The position numbers were made by a program, and so were the translations under genes. From positions 1 through 64,000 of the forward strand of contig CAJMFH010000002.1 of NCBI GenBank assembly GCA_905212635.1: DNA of 64,000 nt. Reading direction: 5' to 3'. The notes under the pieces were generated by a model. The model did no database searches. It was not told where the DNA came from and saw only the letters and a program-made list of their open reading frames with translations. Below, in pieces: positions 44,066 through 53,848 of the stretch; position 1 is the first letter of the stretch; the number at the start of each line of letters is the position of its first letter. This DNA comes from an uncultured Lachnoclostridium sp. Lineage in GTDB: Bacteria; Bacillota; Clostridia; Lachnospirales; Lachnospiraceae.

Positions 44066-44968
44066 TTAGTTGTATTTTCTCTTTTCCCATTCTTTTAATT
44101 CCTCATACATCTGAAGATAATTTTCATAACGAACCGAACTGATCTGTCCGTTTTCCAACGCCTCTTTTACTTTACAATCCGGTTCATGCGTATGGGTACA
44201 CCCCAAAAATCTGCATTGCCCCTCATACGAATGAAATTCCGAAAAATAATCTTTTAATTCTTCTTTGGTAATATCCGGAATTTTTAAAGAACTAAATCCC
44301 GGTGTATCAAACAGATATGTGGAGGCATTGATACAAAACAATTCCGAATGTCTCGTCGTATGCCGTCCTCTTCCAATCTTTTCGCTGACCGAACCAGTTT
44401 CCATCTTCGCCTCCGGATACAGTTCATTGAGCGTACTCGACTTTCCGACGCCGGAAGGTCCCGCCAACACTGTTGTCTTTCCCTCCAGCAGCTGCTGAAG
44501 GCCGGACAATCCGGTCTTTTCCTTTGTACTGATGGAAAGCACCTGATTCACACACTTTTCATAGATTCCCGTCAGCCGCACTGCTTCTTCTTCTGACACA
44601 ATATCCGATTTGTTAAAACAGATTACCGTCTCAACCCCCTGCCGCTCCATCATAACCAGAAAACGGTCTAACAGATTGAGATTGGGCATCGGATCTGCCA
44701 TGGCAAACAGCACAACTGCCTGATCTACATTTGCCACTTCCGGGCGGATCAACTGATTCTTTCTGGGAAAAACCTCTTCAATATTTCCAATTTTTTCCTC
44801 TCCAGAAACCACCTGAATGCGTACATCATCCCCGACAAGCGGCTTGATCTTATCTTTACGGAAACCGCCTTTGGCCTTGCATTCGTAAGTCTGCAAAATA
44901 CCATTGTTCTCGCAGTTTACATAGTAAAACCCGGCGATTCCCTTAATAATCTTTCCTGTCAATTCCAT
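44066..44968 (-). CDS. rsgA: Ribosome small subunit-dependent GTPase A
   Basis: The product has 300 residues. An N-terminal OB fold precedes the circularly permuted GTPase domain: CFNKSDIV (G4), then VLAGPSGVGKSSTLNELYPE (P-loop) and LFDTPGFSSLKIPD (G3). A C-terminal zinc knuckle CRFLGCTHTHEPDCKVKEAL closes it. RsgA checks late 30S maturation. Its ATG overlaps the last base of the prkC stop, so translation is probably coupled. Confidence 0.97.
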   Translation of the reverse strand: MELTGKIIKGIAGFYYVNCENNGILQTYECKAKGGFRKDKIKPLVGDDVRIQVVSGEEKIGNIEEVFPRKNQLIRPEVANVDQAVVLFAMADPMPNLNLLDRFLVMMERQGVETVICFNKSDIVSEEEAVRLTGIYEKCVNQVLSISTKEKTGLSGLQQLLEGKTTVLAGPSGVGKSSTLNELYPEAKMETGSVSEKIGRGRHTTRHSELFCINASTYLFDTPGFSSLKIPDITKEELKDYFSEFHSYEGQCRFLGCTHTHEPDCKVKEALENGQISSVRYENYLQMYEELKEWEKRKYN

Positions 44969-47019
44969 TAATTTGAAACCCTCTTAAAGGTTACATTGTA
45001 TGTCGCAACCTGCTGTCCATCACGGTAAACCGTAATTTCTCCCTGATTTGCACTGCTTCCTTTGATTCCATCCAATGTCCAAGGGAAATCATAATACGTT
45101 TTTTGTTCTTCACGAACCGTCGTCGTATTTCCATCCTGTTTCAGGACAACTTTGATTGTTCCGCTGTCTGTCTCGTATTCAAATGGATTGGCGATCGTAA
45201 CGCTTCCTTCATAGGTGTACGTCGTTTCCGGTCCAAGGCTGAGCGTAATATCTACGGTACTTCCTTCTTCCACTTCACTGCCGCTTGATACACTCTGTAC
45301 ACAGACACGGTTTTTCTGTGTAGTAGAATAGCTCTTTGTCTCAGAACCATACTTCAATCCGACTTTTTCAAGAGCACTCTTTGCCTGGCTTCTTGTCATA
45401 CCGAGAAGATTTGGCACTTTTACATATTTTGTCTCTTCTCCCTTACTTGGATAAATGGTGATCGTAGCACCTTTATCTACCTTTTTACCGGCTGCCGGCT
45501 TGGTATAAGCCACTTTACCGATTGGCTGGGAACTATAGACATCCTCGCCCTGTTTTACTTTAAATCCTTTATCATTCAACGTCTGATAGGCATCTGTGAT
45601 CGTATCACCTGTCGTATCCGGGATGGAAACCTGCTCTACCCCGCTGCTGACGATCAATTCCACTTTACCGCCCTTTGCCACGGTAGAACCGGCTGCCGGA
45701 CTGGTCCGGATCACATAGCCTTTTTCAATTTCATCCGAAGCTTCTTCTGTTACGGTACAGGTAATGTCATAATTTGACAAGTCTGTCTCTACATAATCTT
45801 TGATCTTGTTTGCATAATCTTCCAGTGTGATCTCTTCACCGGAAGCATCAGAACCCGGTTTTGCCGTTTCACTAACATTTGTCGATGAATTGCCGGAATT
45901 GTTATCCGGTTTTGCGCTTCCCCAGAAACCAAGGACGCGTCCAACCATATACAGTACAACAAGTCCGATGATGATTGCCACTCCGATACTTCCGAATACC
46001 AGTGCTTTTTCCAGTTTCGGATCAACATCGGAATTGCTCTCCGGTTCTTCCGGCTCTTCCGGTTCCTGTGGTTCCGGTTTCTGCTCAACCGGTCCCATTC
46101 CTTTACGGGAAGCATCCCGGAGCGTATTGACATCATCTTTTGACATAAATATCGTTCCGTCATTTTTATAGAGATTGCCGATCACTCCGTAATCTCCTGA
46201 CGGATCCTGCAAAAACATTTTTAAATCTGCGATCAGATCTGCCACACAGCTGTAACGAAGTTCGGTCTTCTTCTGCATACATTTATTTACAATATTACTG
46301 ATTCCCTTTGGAATCGTCGCATCCAAAGCAGCCAGAGGCACCGCTTCTTCCTGAATGTGTGCCAGCGCGATCGCTACGGCACTTTCGCCATTGAATGGCA
46401 GGGTTCCGCTGAGCATCTCATACATCGTCACACCGAGAGAATAAATATCACTCTTCTCATCGCTGTAGCCGCCTCGCGCCTGTTCCGGGGAAATGTAATG
46501 CACCGATCCCATTGCATTTGCTGTGATCGTATTGGAACTTGCTGCTTTGGCAATTCCAAAATCCGTCACTTTCGCCGTACCGTCTCTTGCGATCAAAATG
46601 TTCTGCGGTTTGATATCACGATGAATAATATGATTGCTGTGGGCTGCTTCCAGACCATTCGCAATCTGAAGTGCAATCCCTACTGCCTCTTTTACGGATA
46701 ATTTTCCCTTTTCTTCAATATATTTTTTCAATGTGATACCATCGACAAGTTCCATAACGATATAATACATACCGTTTTCTTCTCCGACATCATAGATCCC
46801 TACAATGTTGGGATGAGAGATGCCGGCGATGGCCTGTGCCTCTCCACGGAATTTTGTCACAAATTTTGTATCTTCACTATAATCCTGTTTTAATATCTTA
46901 ATGGCAACATAACGGTTTAACCGGTGGCATTTTGCACGGAATACATCAGCCATACCACCACTGCCAACTTTTTCAAGTATTTCATAACGATCACCAATAA
47001 TGGTTCCTATACTTACCAA
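44968..47019 (-). CDS. prkC: PASTA-domain Ser/Thr protein kinase
   Basis: The product has 683 residues. The kinase domain (about 10-270) has the glycine loop KVGSGGMADVFRA, the Lys in VAIKILKQDY, HRDIKPQNIL and VTDFGIAKA. One transmembrane helix follows (ALVFGSIGVAIIIGLVVLYM), then three PASTA domains (about 395-605; SIPDTTGDTITDAYQTLND, VKVPNLLGMTRSQAKSALEK) and an extra C-terminal domain of about 75 residues. The PASTA parts bind muropeptides or lipid II; the kinase regulates growth, division and germination in Firmicutes. It follows the prpC phosphatase gene by 22 bases, its natural partner. Confidence 0.96.
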   Translation of the reverse strand: MVSIGTIIGDRYEILEKVGSGGMADVFRAKCHRLNRYVAIKILKQDYSEDTKFVTKFRGEAQAIAGISHPNIVGIYDVGEENGMYYIVMELVDGITLKKYIEEKGKLSVKEAVGIALQIANGLEAAHSNHIIHRDIKPQNILIARDGTAKVTDFGIAKAASSNTITANAMGSVHYISPEQARGGYSDEKSDIYSLGVTMYEMLSGTLPFNGESAVAIALAHIQEEAVPLAALDATIPKGISNIVNKCMQKKTELRYSCVADLIADLKMFLQDPSGDYGVIGNLYKNDGTIFMSKDDVNTLRDASRKGMGPVEQKPEPQEPEEPEEPESNSDVDPKLEKALVFGSIGVAIIIGLVVLYMVGRVLGFWGSAKPDNNSGNSSTNVSETAKPGSDASGEEITLEDYANKIKDYVETDLSNYDITCTVTEEASDEIEKGYVIRTSPAAGSTVAKGGKVELIVSSGVEQVSIPDTTGDTITDAYQTLNDKGFKVKQGEDVYSSQPIGKVAYTKPAAGKKVDKGATITIYPSKGEETKYVKVPNLLGMTRSQAKSALEKVGLKYGSETKSYSTTQKNRVCVQSVSSGSEVEEGSTVDITLSLGPETTYTYEGSVTIANPFEYETDSGTIKVVLKQDGNTTTVREEQKTYYDFPWTLDGIKGSSANQGEITVYRDGQQVATYNVTFKRVSN

Positions 47020-47041
47020 AATAACGCCTCCATTCTCTCTT

Positions 47042-47764
47042 CTAAATTCTCACAAGCACGACACTGATGTTATCTTTTCCGCCGGCTTTATTTGCCTCGT
47101 CAACCAGCTGTCTCGCCGCCTGTTCCATATCTTCCGGATACTTCTTTATGATTGCTTCCATCGTCTTATCTTCCATCATATTCGATAATCCATCGGAGCA
47201 TAACAAAAGCACGTCCCCTTCTTCCACTTCGATTTCAAAGCAGTCTGCCTTGACCTCCGGATTGGTTCCAAGAGCCCGTGTGATAATATTCTTATTCGGA
47301 TGCGTACGCATCTCTTCTTTTTGCAGTTTTCCGGACTGCACCATCTCTTCTACCAAAGAGTGGTCTACAGTCACCTGTGTCAAAGATTCTTTACATACAT
47401 ACAATCTCGAATCTCCAACATTGACAACATAAACTGTTTTTCCCAATACCATCGCTGCAACTACCGTCGTTCCCATCCCATACAATGACGGATCTTCTTT
47501 GGACGCCTGATATACTTTCTCATTTGCCGCCGCTACAGCCTGTTCAAAGATCCCGATCGGGGTGATCTTTGTACTCTTTTTTATCTGCGATACGACCTCC
47601 TCCACACACATTCGTGAAGCGGTATCACCTGCATTGTGACCTCCCATACCATCGGCCACAATAAACAGATTTGGGAAACTTCCAATCTCCGTATCCTGAC
47701 AGAAAACGTAGTCCTGGTTGGCAGTTCTCATGCGTCCCGTATCTGTTAACGAAAATGTTTGCAC
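47042..47764 (-). CDS. prpC: PP2C-type Ser/Thr phosphatase
   Basis: The product has 240 residues. It removes phosphate from PrkC and its targets. Metal-binding motifs are TDTGRMRTANQDYVFCQD, FIVADGMGGHNAGDTASRM, VVNVGDSRLYV, VDHSLVEEMV, LLLCSDGLSNMMEDK and KDNISVVLV. It lies between rlmN (12-base gap) and prkC, the conserved arrangement. Confidence 0.97.
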   Translation of the reverse strand: MQTFSLTDTGRMRTANQDYVFCQDTEIGSFPNLFIVADGMGGHNAGDTASRMCVEEVVSQIKKSTKITPIGIFEQAVAAANEKVYQASKEDPSLYGMGTTVVAAMVLGKTVYVVNVGDSRLYVCKESLTQVTVDHSLVEEMVQSGKLQKEEMRTHPNKNIITRALGTNPEVKADCFEIEVEEGDVLLLCSDGLSNMMEDKTMEAIIKKYPEDMEQAARQLVDEANKAGGKDNISVVLVRI

Positions 47765-47776
47765 AGTCTAACCTCC

Positions 47777-48823
47777 TTATTCAGAAGTGGGCCGGTTCAT
47801 AAATTGATTACGTAACTGACCACAGGCAGCATCTATATCGCTCCCCATCTCTCTTCTTATTGTAACATTTATTCGATTTTCTTCAAGTACTAATTTAAAA
47901 TCTCTAATGTTTTCTTCTTTCGAACGATGGCATTTTCTCTCTTTTACTTCGTTGAGTGGGATGAGATTGATGTGGCAGTTCAGCCCTTTACATCTTCTCG
48001 CAAGCTCCAAAGCATGGGCTTTTCCGTCATTTACACCATCGATCATACTATATTCAAAGGTCACCCTGCGACCTGTATAGTCAACATATTCATGACAGAC
48101 AGAAAAAATTTCTTCGATCGAATATTTTTTTGCGATTGGCATCGTTTTCTGTCGAATTTCATCATTTGGAGCATGGAGACTGATTGCCAGCGTGATCTGT
48201 AATTTTTCTTTCATCAGATCACGAATGCGGTCAACCAGACCACAGGTAGAAACGGTGATGCTTCTCTGACTGATCTGAATTCCCTGTGGATGCGATAACA
48301 GTTTTACAAACCGGATCAGATTGTCATAATTATCAAGCGGTTCGCCCATTCCCATAACAATAACATTGGATACCCTCTCACCGGTCTCCTTCTGAATCTC
48401 ATAGATCTGGGAAAGCATCTCTCCGGCAGTCAGACTTCTCGTAAGCCCGGTCAGTGTGGACGCACAAAAGGTACATCCCATCCGGCAGCCGACCTGGGAA
48501 GAAATACACACGCTGTTGCCATGATGATATTTCATCCACACGCTCTCGATCAGATTGCCATCGGCAAGAGAAAACAGGTATTTCGCCGTATCTCCGGCTT
48601 TTGACATCTGTTTTTTCACGAGTGTCACACCGGAAACCATGTATTTTTCCTGCAATGGTTCCAAAAAGGCTTTTGGCAGGTTGGAAATTTCTTCCAAATT
48701 TTCAACCTGTTTTTTATGGATCCATTCAAATAACTGTTTTCCGCGAAACGCCTTCTGCCCCATATTCTCGGCAAGTTCTGTCATTTCTTCGATTGTAAGG
48801 CTTCGCAAGTCCTTCTTTTCCAT
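47777..48823 (-). CDS. rlmN: 23S rRNA (adenine-2503-C2)-methyltransferase
   Basis: The product has 348 residues. A radical SAM enzyme with the CxxxCxxC cluster motif in QVGCRMGCTFCASTLTGLTR. Other landmarks are VIVMGMGEPLDNYDNLIRF, ISLHAPNDEIRQKTMPIAKK, INLIPLNEVKERKCHRSKEE and a C-terminal DIDAACGQL holding the second catalytic Cys. It methylates A2503 of 23S rRNA and also some tRNAs. It directly abuts rsmB with no gap. Confidence 0.97.
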   Translation of the reverse strand: MEKKDLRSLTIEEMTELAENMGQKAFRGKQLFEWIHKKQVENLEEISNLPKAFLEPLQEKYMVSGVTLVKKQMSKAGDTAKYLFSLADGNLIESVWMKYHHGNSVCISSQVGCRMGCTFCASTLTGLTRSLTAGEMLSQIYEIQKETGERVSNVIVMGMGEPLDNYDNLIRFVKLLSHPQGIQISQRSITVSTCGLVDRIRDLMKEKLQITLAISLHAPNDEIRQKTMPIAKKYSIEEIFSVCHEYVDYTGRRVTFEYSMIDGVNDGKAHALELARRCKGLNCHINLIPLNEVKERKCHRSKEENIRDFKLVLEENRINVTIRREMGSDIDAACGQLRNQFMNRPTSE

Positions 48824-50167
48824 CTATTTCTCCTTTACGAGTCGTGCCACAAAAAAACCGTCACTGCCATTGACACCCGGCAGAATCTGAAGCATTCCCT
48901 CTTTTGTCATCTTGTTCTGAAGCGATTCCGGAAGAAATTCATCCAGACTTTCCCGTTTCAGTGGAAAATGTTCTTCAAGATAAGCGACATTTTCCTCATT
49001 TTCCTGCGGACTGACCGTACATGTGCTGTAGATCAATGTACCGCCCGGTTTCAATGCCGGCAGGATTCCGTTCAGAATCTCTCGTTGGATTGGCACAAGT
49101 TCTTCAATATGGGAAACGGCATCGTAACGAATCTCCGGCTTTTTTCCAATCACTCCGATTCCGGAGCACGGAACATCTGCCAGTATCACATCTGCCATTT
49201 CTTTCCAGTCAGGATCTTCTTTTCTGGCATCCCAGACCTTTATCTCCACTTCCGGTTCGTGCAGTCTCACTGCATTTTCACGGATACGTATCAATTTCTT
49301 TTCGGAAACATCTCTGGCACAGATATGCCCTTTCCCTTTCAAAAGATCCGCAGCATGAAATGTCTTTCCTCCGGGGCTGGCACACACATCAAGCACCTGA
49401 TCTCCCGGCTTAATACCGGAAATCACTCCCGGAAGCATCGAACTTTCATCCTGCACGGTAAAATGCCCTTCGGAAAATCCCGGAAGCGTCTCCACATTTT
49501 CCACATGGGTAAGGCAGAATCCCTCTTTCAGGTGTGGCAGTTCACTTACTTCGATGCCAGCCTCTTCCAATTCTTTCCTTACTTCTTCCGGCGACGCATT
49601 TTTCGTATGTACCCGGATACAAACCGGTTTTGTCTTCTGAAATGCTTCCAGCATCTTCTTTGTACTCTTTTTCCCGTAATGGGTTAATAGCAGAGTACAA
49701 AGTTCTTCGGGAACTGCGTACAAAAACGAATATTTTTCTGCAATATCCCGTTTTTTCACCGCAATCTGTTCGCGCAGTTTTTCTTTGTCTTTCCGTGCCA
49801 GATTACGTAACACACCATTGACAAATCCGGAATATTTTTCCAGTTTTTCCCTTTTTGTCAGTAAAACCATTTCATTACAGGCTGCCGCGTCCGGCACTTT
49901 ATCCATATAAAACAATTCATAGGTTCCCATCCGCAGTATCGTGCGGACGACCGGATCCATCTTTGCTACCGGTGTATGGGAAACCGCTCCCAGATATTCA
50001 TCCAGCTCAATTGCGCGTTCAATGGTTCCCAATGCTTCTCTCTGTACGAAATGCCGGTCTCGCGCCATGTGCATGGTTTCTTTCCGGCAGATCTCATGAA
50101 ACAATTCATCGCTATGCTTTTTTTCTTCTAATGTTTCATAGACGATATCAAATATATAATCTCTCAC
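48824..50167 (-). CDS. rsmB: 16S rRNA (cytosine-967-C5)-methyltransferase
   Basis: The product has 447 residues. An N-terminal NusB-like helical domain (1-150; RDRHFVQREALGTIERAIEL) precedes the SAM methyltransferase domain: VLDVCASPGGKTFHAADLL, ILADVPCSGIGVIGKKPEIR with the catalytic Cys, and GGTLIYSTCTVSPQENEENV with the second Cys. The C-terminus GSDGFFVARLVKEK is typical. It lies 12 bases after fmt. Confidence 0.96.
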   Translation of the reverse strand: MRDYIFDIVYETLEEKKHSDELFHEICRKETMHMARDRHFVQREALGTIERAIELDEYLGAVSHTPVAKMDPVVRTILRMGTYELFYMDKVPDAAACNEMVLLTKREKLEKYSGFVNGVLRNLARKDKEKLREQIAVKKRDIAEKYSFLYAVPEELCTLLLTHYGKKSTKKMLEAFQKTKPVCIRVHTKNASPEEVRKELEEAGIEVSELPHLKEGFCLTHVENVETLPGFSEGHFTVQDESSMLPGVISGIKPGDQVLDVCASPGGKTFHAADLLKGKGHICARDVSEKKLIRIRENAVRLHEPEVEIKVWDARKEDPDWKEMADVILADVPCSGIGVIGKKPEIRYDAVSHIEELVPIQREILNGILPALKPGGTLIYSTCTVSPQENEENVAYLEEHFPLKRESLDEFLPESLQNKMTKEGMLQILPGVNGSDGFFVARLVKEK

Positions 50168-50179
50168 AAATTTTCTCCA

Positions 50180-51121
50180 TTACTCTTCGCTGCCAAGCAG
50201 GTCGCCCGCTTTCATCTGCATGCCACGCAGGAAATCTCCGGCAGGCATTCGTTTTTTGCCTTCCAGCTGAACCTGTCGTGCTTTCAGACAGCCTTTTCCT
50301 GTCTGGATCAGGAATCCGTCTTTTTGCAGTTCCACGATCTCGCCCGGTCTGCCCTCGCTGTCTTTTTCCACGACCTCTGCTTCCCAGATCTTAAGCAGTT
50401 TTCCATGATAATGCGTATAGGCACTTGGCCATGAATTTAGTCCCCGCACATAACGTTCCAGGCGAACCGCTTCCTTCTGAAAATCCAATTCTCCCATCTC
50501 TCTCGTAAGCATTTTCGCATACGTACTTTCTTCCTCGTTTTGCTTTACCGGCTCTGCCTCGCCATTTTCGATCTCTTCCAGCGTTTTCAGAAGCAATGGT
50601 CCACCGAGGGTAGAAAGCTGCTCAAACAGACTCTCTCCGGTTTCTGTACCAAGCAGCGGAACTTCTTCCGTAGCGAGCATATCTCCGGTATCCAGACCGA
50701 CATCCATCTGCATAATCGTGACTCCGGTCTTTTCATCGCCCTCCAGAATCGACCATTGAATCGGTGCTGCTCCACGCCATCTCGGCAAAAGAGAGGCATG
50801 TACATTCACACATCCATATTTTGGAAAATCCAAGATTTCTTTTGACAAAATCTGTCCAAAAGCAACGACCACGATAATGTCACAGGAAATCTGTTTTAAT
50901 GTCTCTACAAACTCCGGATCTTTAACTTTTTGCGGCGTGTACACCGGAATCTCATGTTTTACCGCCACTTCTTTGACTGGCGTGAAAATGAGTTTTCCGC
51001 TGCGGCCTCTCGCCTTATCCGGCTGCGTAACAACAGCTCTTACCGTGTGTTTTTCCGATGCGATCAGTGTCTCCAGCACCGGCACGGCAAAATCCGGGGT
51101 TCCCATAAAGATAATATCCAT
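50180..51121 (-). CDS. fmt: Methionyl-tRNA formyltransferase
   Basis: The product has 313 residues. It formylates initiator Met-tRNA with 10-formyl-THF. Landmarks: IIFMGTPDFAVPVLETLI, VTQPDKARGRSGK, VNVHASLLPRWRGAAPIQWS with catalytic Asn, His and later Asp, and TGVTIMQMDVGLDTGDML. The C-terminal OB-like domain binds tRNA. It directly abuts def; the two act as a pair, Fmt adding and Def removing the formyl group. Confidence 0.98.
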   Translation of the reverse strand: MDIIFMGTPDFAVPVLETLIASEKHTVRAVVTQPDKARGRSGKLIFTPVKEVAVKHEIPVYTPQKVKDPEFVETLKQISCDIIVVVAFGQILSKEILDFPKYGCVNVHASLLPRWRGAAPIQWSILEGDEKTGVTIMQMDVGLDTGDMLATEEVPLLGTETGESLFEQLSTLGGPLLLKTLEEIENGEAEPVKQNEEESTYAKMLTREMGELDFQKEAVRLERYVRGLNSWPSAYTHYHGKLLKIWEAEVVEKDSEGRPGEIVELQKDGFLIQTGKGCLKARQVQLEGKKRMPAGDFLRGMQMKAGDLLGSEE

Positions 51122-51604
51122 TTAGTCCTCCATTTCCTCGTCCACATCGACAAGCTGTCCTTCTACTTTATCCACATACAACTGCCCGTCAAGATGCTCG
51201 ATCTCATGGATCAAAGCACGTGCAAGAAGTTCTTCGCCCTCAATCTCAAATTCCTTCATGTCAAGATCATAAGCCTTTGCGCGCACAATATTCGGTCTTG
51301 TCACAATGCCGGCTTTTCCCGGTACACTTAAGCAGCCTTCGCTGCCACGCTGTTCGCCTTCAGTATAAGTGATAACCGGATTGATCAATATGATCGGAGA
51401 ATCCTGCTCCGGACTGATATCAATCACGGCGATCCGTTTCAGGATACCTACCTGGGGTGCCGCCAGACCGACACCGTCTGCCTCATACATCGTATCCAGC
51501 ATATCCTGTACAAGTTCTCTTGTTTTCTCTGTCATCTCTTTTACTTCTTTGGCTTTTTTTGTAAGTATTTCATCGCCAATAACACGTATGTTTCTGATTG
51601 CCAT
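51122..51604 (-). CDS. def: Peptide deformylase
   Basis: The product has 160 residues. It removes the formyl group from new proteins using a metal ion. The three motifs are GVGLAAPQVGI, EGCLSVPGK and HEIEHLDGQL, giving the Cys and two His ligands and the catalytic Glu. A short C-terminal acidic tail (VDVDEEMED) follows. It lies 15 bases after priA. Confidence 0.98.
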   Translation of the reverse strand: MAIRNIRVIGDEILTKKAKEVKEMTEKTRELVQDMLDTMYEADGVGLAAPQVGILKRIAVIDISPEQDSPIILINPVITYTEGEQRGSEGCLSVPGKAGIVTRPNIVRAKAYDLDMKEFEIEGEELLARALIHEIEHLDGQLYVDKVEGQLVDVDEEMED

Positions 51605-51619
51605 AGTTTTCGTCCTTTC

Positions 51620-53848
51620 TTATCCATCTAACTCATACTGCACATAACACGAATGCGGTTTGCTTTCCATCCATGCTGTAATTTCTTCCTTGATGCCAAG
51701 AAGCGTCTCTGTCTCCGCTCCTTTGATCATCAGCTGCCAGTGAAACCGGTCTTTCCGCTTTCGAAGTCCTCCCGCGGACGGTCCCAGCACGCTCACTTTT
51801 CCGGCGTATTTCTGCGGAATCCATTTTGCCACATTTTGTAAAATTGTCTCGCACTCCTCTTTCCTCTCCGCGGATACCATCACGCGAAGCATCGCCTTAC
51901 ACGGTGGATATCCAAGCATTCTGCGGTACGCCAGTTCATTTTCATAGAAAATGGTATCATCCTGCTTTCGAATGCTCTCGATGACATAATGTTCCGGCTT
52001 ATATGTCTGAATGATCACTTCACCCGGTTTTTCACCGCGGCCGGCTCTTCCACTTGCCTGCTGCAAAAGCTGGAATGTCCGCTCACTGCTTTGGTAATCC
52101 TGTTCAAACATGCTCATATCCGCGGCAAGTGCCGCTACCAGCGTGACATTCGGAAAATCATGCCCTTTTACGATCATCTGGGTTCCAATCAGGATATCTG
52201 CCTTTCCCTCGCGGAACGCAGACAACACCCCTTCGTGACCGTGTTTTCCTGTCGTGGTATCTGCATCCATCCGCAGGATCTTTGCCTGTGGCATCAGACG
52301 CCGAAGCATCTCTTCGACTTTCTGTGTTCCCAGTCCAAACGTCGCGATATAGGGAGAACCGCATTCCGGGCAGCGCTCCGGCATAGCGACAGAATGTCCG
52401 CAATAATGGCATACCAGTGTATCCACATCACCTACATGATTTTTATGCGCTGTCATCGATACATCACAATGAGAACATTGTATCACATTTCCGCAATTTC
52501 TACAAGAAACAAAACCGGCATACCCTCTCCGGTTAATAAATAACATCGCCTGTTCGCCCTTTGCGAGGCACTCCTGTAGTTTCTGCTGCAAGAGACGGCT
52601 GAATACAGAGCGGTTTTTCGCTTTTAATTCCTCCCGCAGATCCACGATATCTATGTTTGGAAGTGCCGCATTGCCGGCACGTTTCGTCAAGCGGTATTCT
52701 TTGTAGCGCCCTTCTTGCGCCGCTTGATAACTTTTTACCGAAGGCGTCGCCGATCCGAGAACCACACTTGCTCCTGCCAGTTTTGCCCGGTATACCGCCA
52801 CTTCATCCGTATGATAACGCGGCGAACTTTCACTAATATAACTTGTCTCATGTTCTTCATCCATAATGATGATGCCAAGCCGCTCAAATGGCGTAAATAA
52901 AGCAGATCTCGGCCCTATCATAATATCAATATCCCCATTTTTTGCCATTTCAATCTGGTCTGCCCGTTCGCCCTCCGAAAGTCTCGAATGAAGCACGGAC
53001 ACCCTTCCCGGAAACCGTTTTTGAAATCTTGAAACAGTCTGAAAAGTCAGCGCGATCTCCGGGATCAGGACAATCGCCTGCTTCCCCTCTGCCAGCACTT
53101 CCCGGAGAAGCTGCATATATACTTCCGTTTTTCCACTTCCGGTAATTCCATATAACAAATACGTTCTTCGTATCCCTTCCCGGTATTCTTTTACAAAATC
53201 TTCCACAATTTTCTGCTGTTCTTCATTTAATGCCGGTGGATGCTGCGCTTCCTGTGCCTGTTCTTCTACGGCTTTCCGGTAGATCCGCTCTTTGCTCACA
53301 CGCACAATTCCCTCTTTTACGAGTCCATCAATCACGGCTTTATTTGCCTTGTATTTTTGAATCGCTGTACGCCGGTTAATGACATCTCCCTCCGCGAGCA
53401 TTCCCTCGATCAGCCGCACCTTGGCAGCGTAACGTCTTCGTTTATATTCCCCCAGAATATCATTTACTTTATTTTTTTCCATAGCAAAAGTAAGCCAGTG
53501 TTCTTCCACTGACTTCACCTTTTTTCGTATCGGAATTACGGTTTTGATCGCCTCATTCATCGTCGAGCCATAGCGCTCTCGAATAAATCCTGCCACCTGT
53601 AAAAGTTCACTTTCTACCGGCATCTGCTTTGTGGCGATACTCACGATCTCTTTCATGCGTGAAACATCAAATGCGGCTTTTTCTGTCAAATGAATGACAA
53701 AGCCTTTCAACAGGCGATTTCCCCGTCCAAAAGGCACCTGAACCGGAGTTCCGATCCGAATCTCCGATTCCAGGCGTTTTGGTACTATATATTGGTACGT
53801 TTTGTCTAACGCTTCGACGCTGATATCTACGATGATATCCGCAAACAT
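51620..53848 (-). CDS. priA: Primosomal replication protein PriA
   Basis: The product has 742 residues. A 3'-5' helicase that restarts stalled forks. An N-terminal 3'-DNA-binding domain (ALDKTYQYIVPKRLESEIRI) precedes Walker A GITGSGKTEVYMQLL, the DEEH box in IIIMDEEHETSY, a zinc-binding insert (SCRNCGNVIQCSHCDVS, CHYCGHSVAMPERCPECG) and RAGRGEKPGEVIIQTY. The full set of zinc cysteines is present. Its ATG overlaps the last base of the murF stop. It is the head of the widely conserved priA-def-fmt-rsmB-rlmN-prpC-prkC-rsgA-rpe order. Confidence 0.97.
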   Translation of the reverse strand: MFADIIVDISVEALDKTYQYIVPKRLESEIRIGTPVQVPFGRGNRLLKGFVIHLTEKAAFDVSRMKEIVSIATKQMPVESELLQVAGFIRERYGSTMNEAIKTVIPIRKKVKSVEEHWLTFAMEKNKVNDILGEYKRRRYAAKVRLIEGMLAEGDVINRRTAIQKYKANKAVIDGLVKEGIVRVSKERIYRKAVEEQAQEAQHPPALNEEQQKIVEDFVKEYREGIRRTYLLYGITGSGKTEVYMQLLREVLAEGKQAIVLIPEIALTFQTVSRFQKRFPGRVSVLHSRLSEGERADQIEMAKNGDIDIMIGPRSALFTPFERLGIIIMDEEHETSYISESSPRYHTDEVAVYRAKLAGASVVLGSATPSVKSYQAAQEGRYKEYRLTKRAGNAALPNIDIVDLREELKAKNRSVFSRLLQQKLQECLAKGEQAMLFINRRGYAGFVSCRNCGNVIQCSHCDVSMTAHKNHVGDVDTLVCHYCGHSVAMPERCPECGSPYIATFGLGTQKVEEMLRRLMPQAKILRMDADTTTGKHGHEGVLSAFREGKADILIGTQMIVKGHDFPNVTLVAALAADMSMFEQDYQSSERTFQLLQQASGRAGRGEKPGEVIIQTYKPEHYVIESIRKQDDTIFYENELAYRRMLGYPPCKAMLRVMVSAERKEECETILQNVAKWIPQKYAGKVSVLGPSAGGLRKRKDRFHWQLMIKGAETETLLGIKEEITAWMESKPHSCYVQYELDG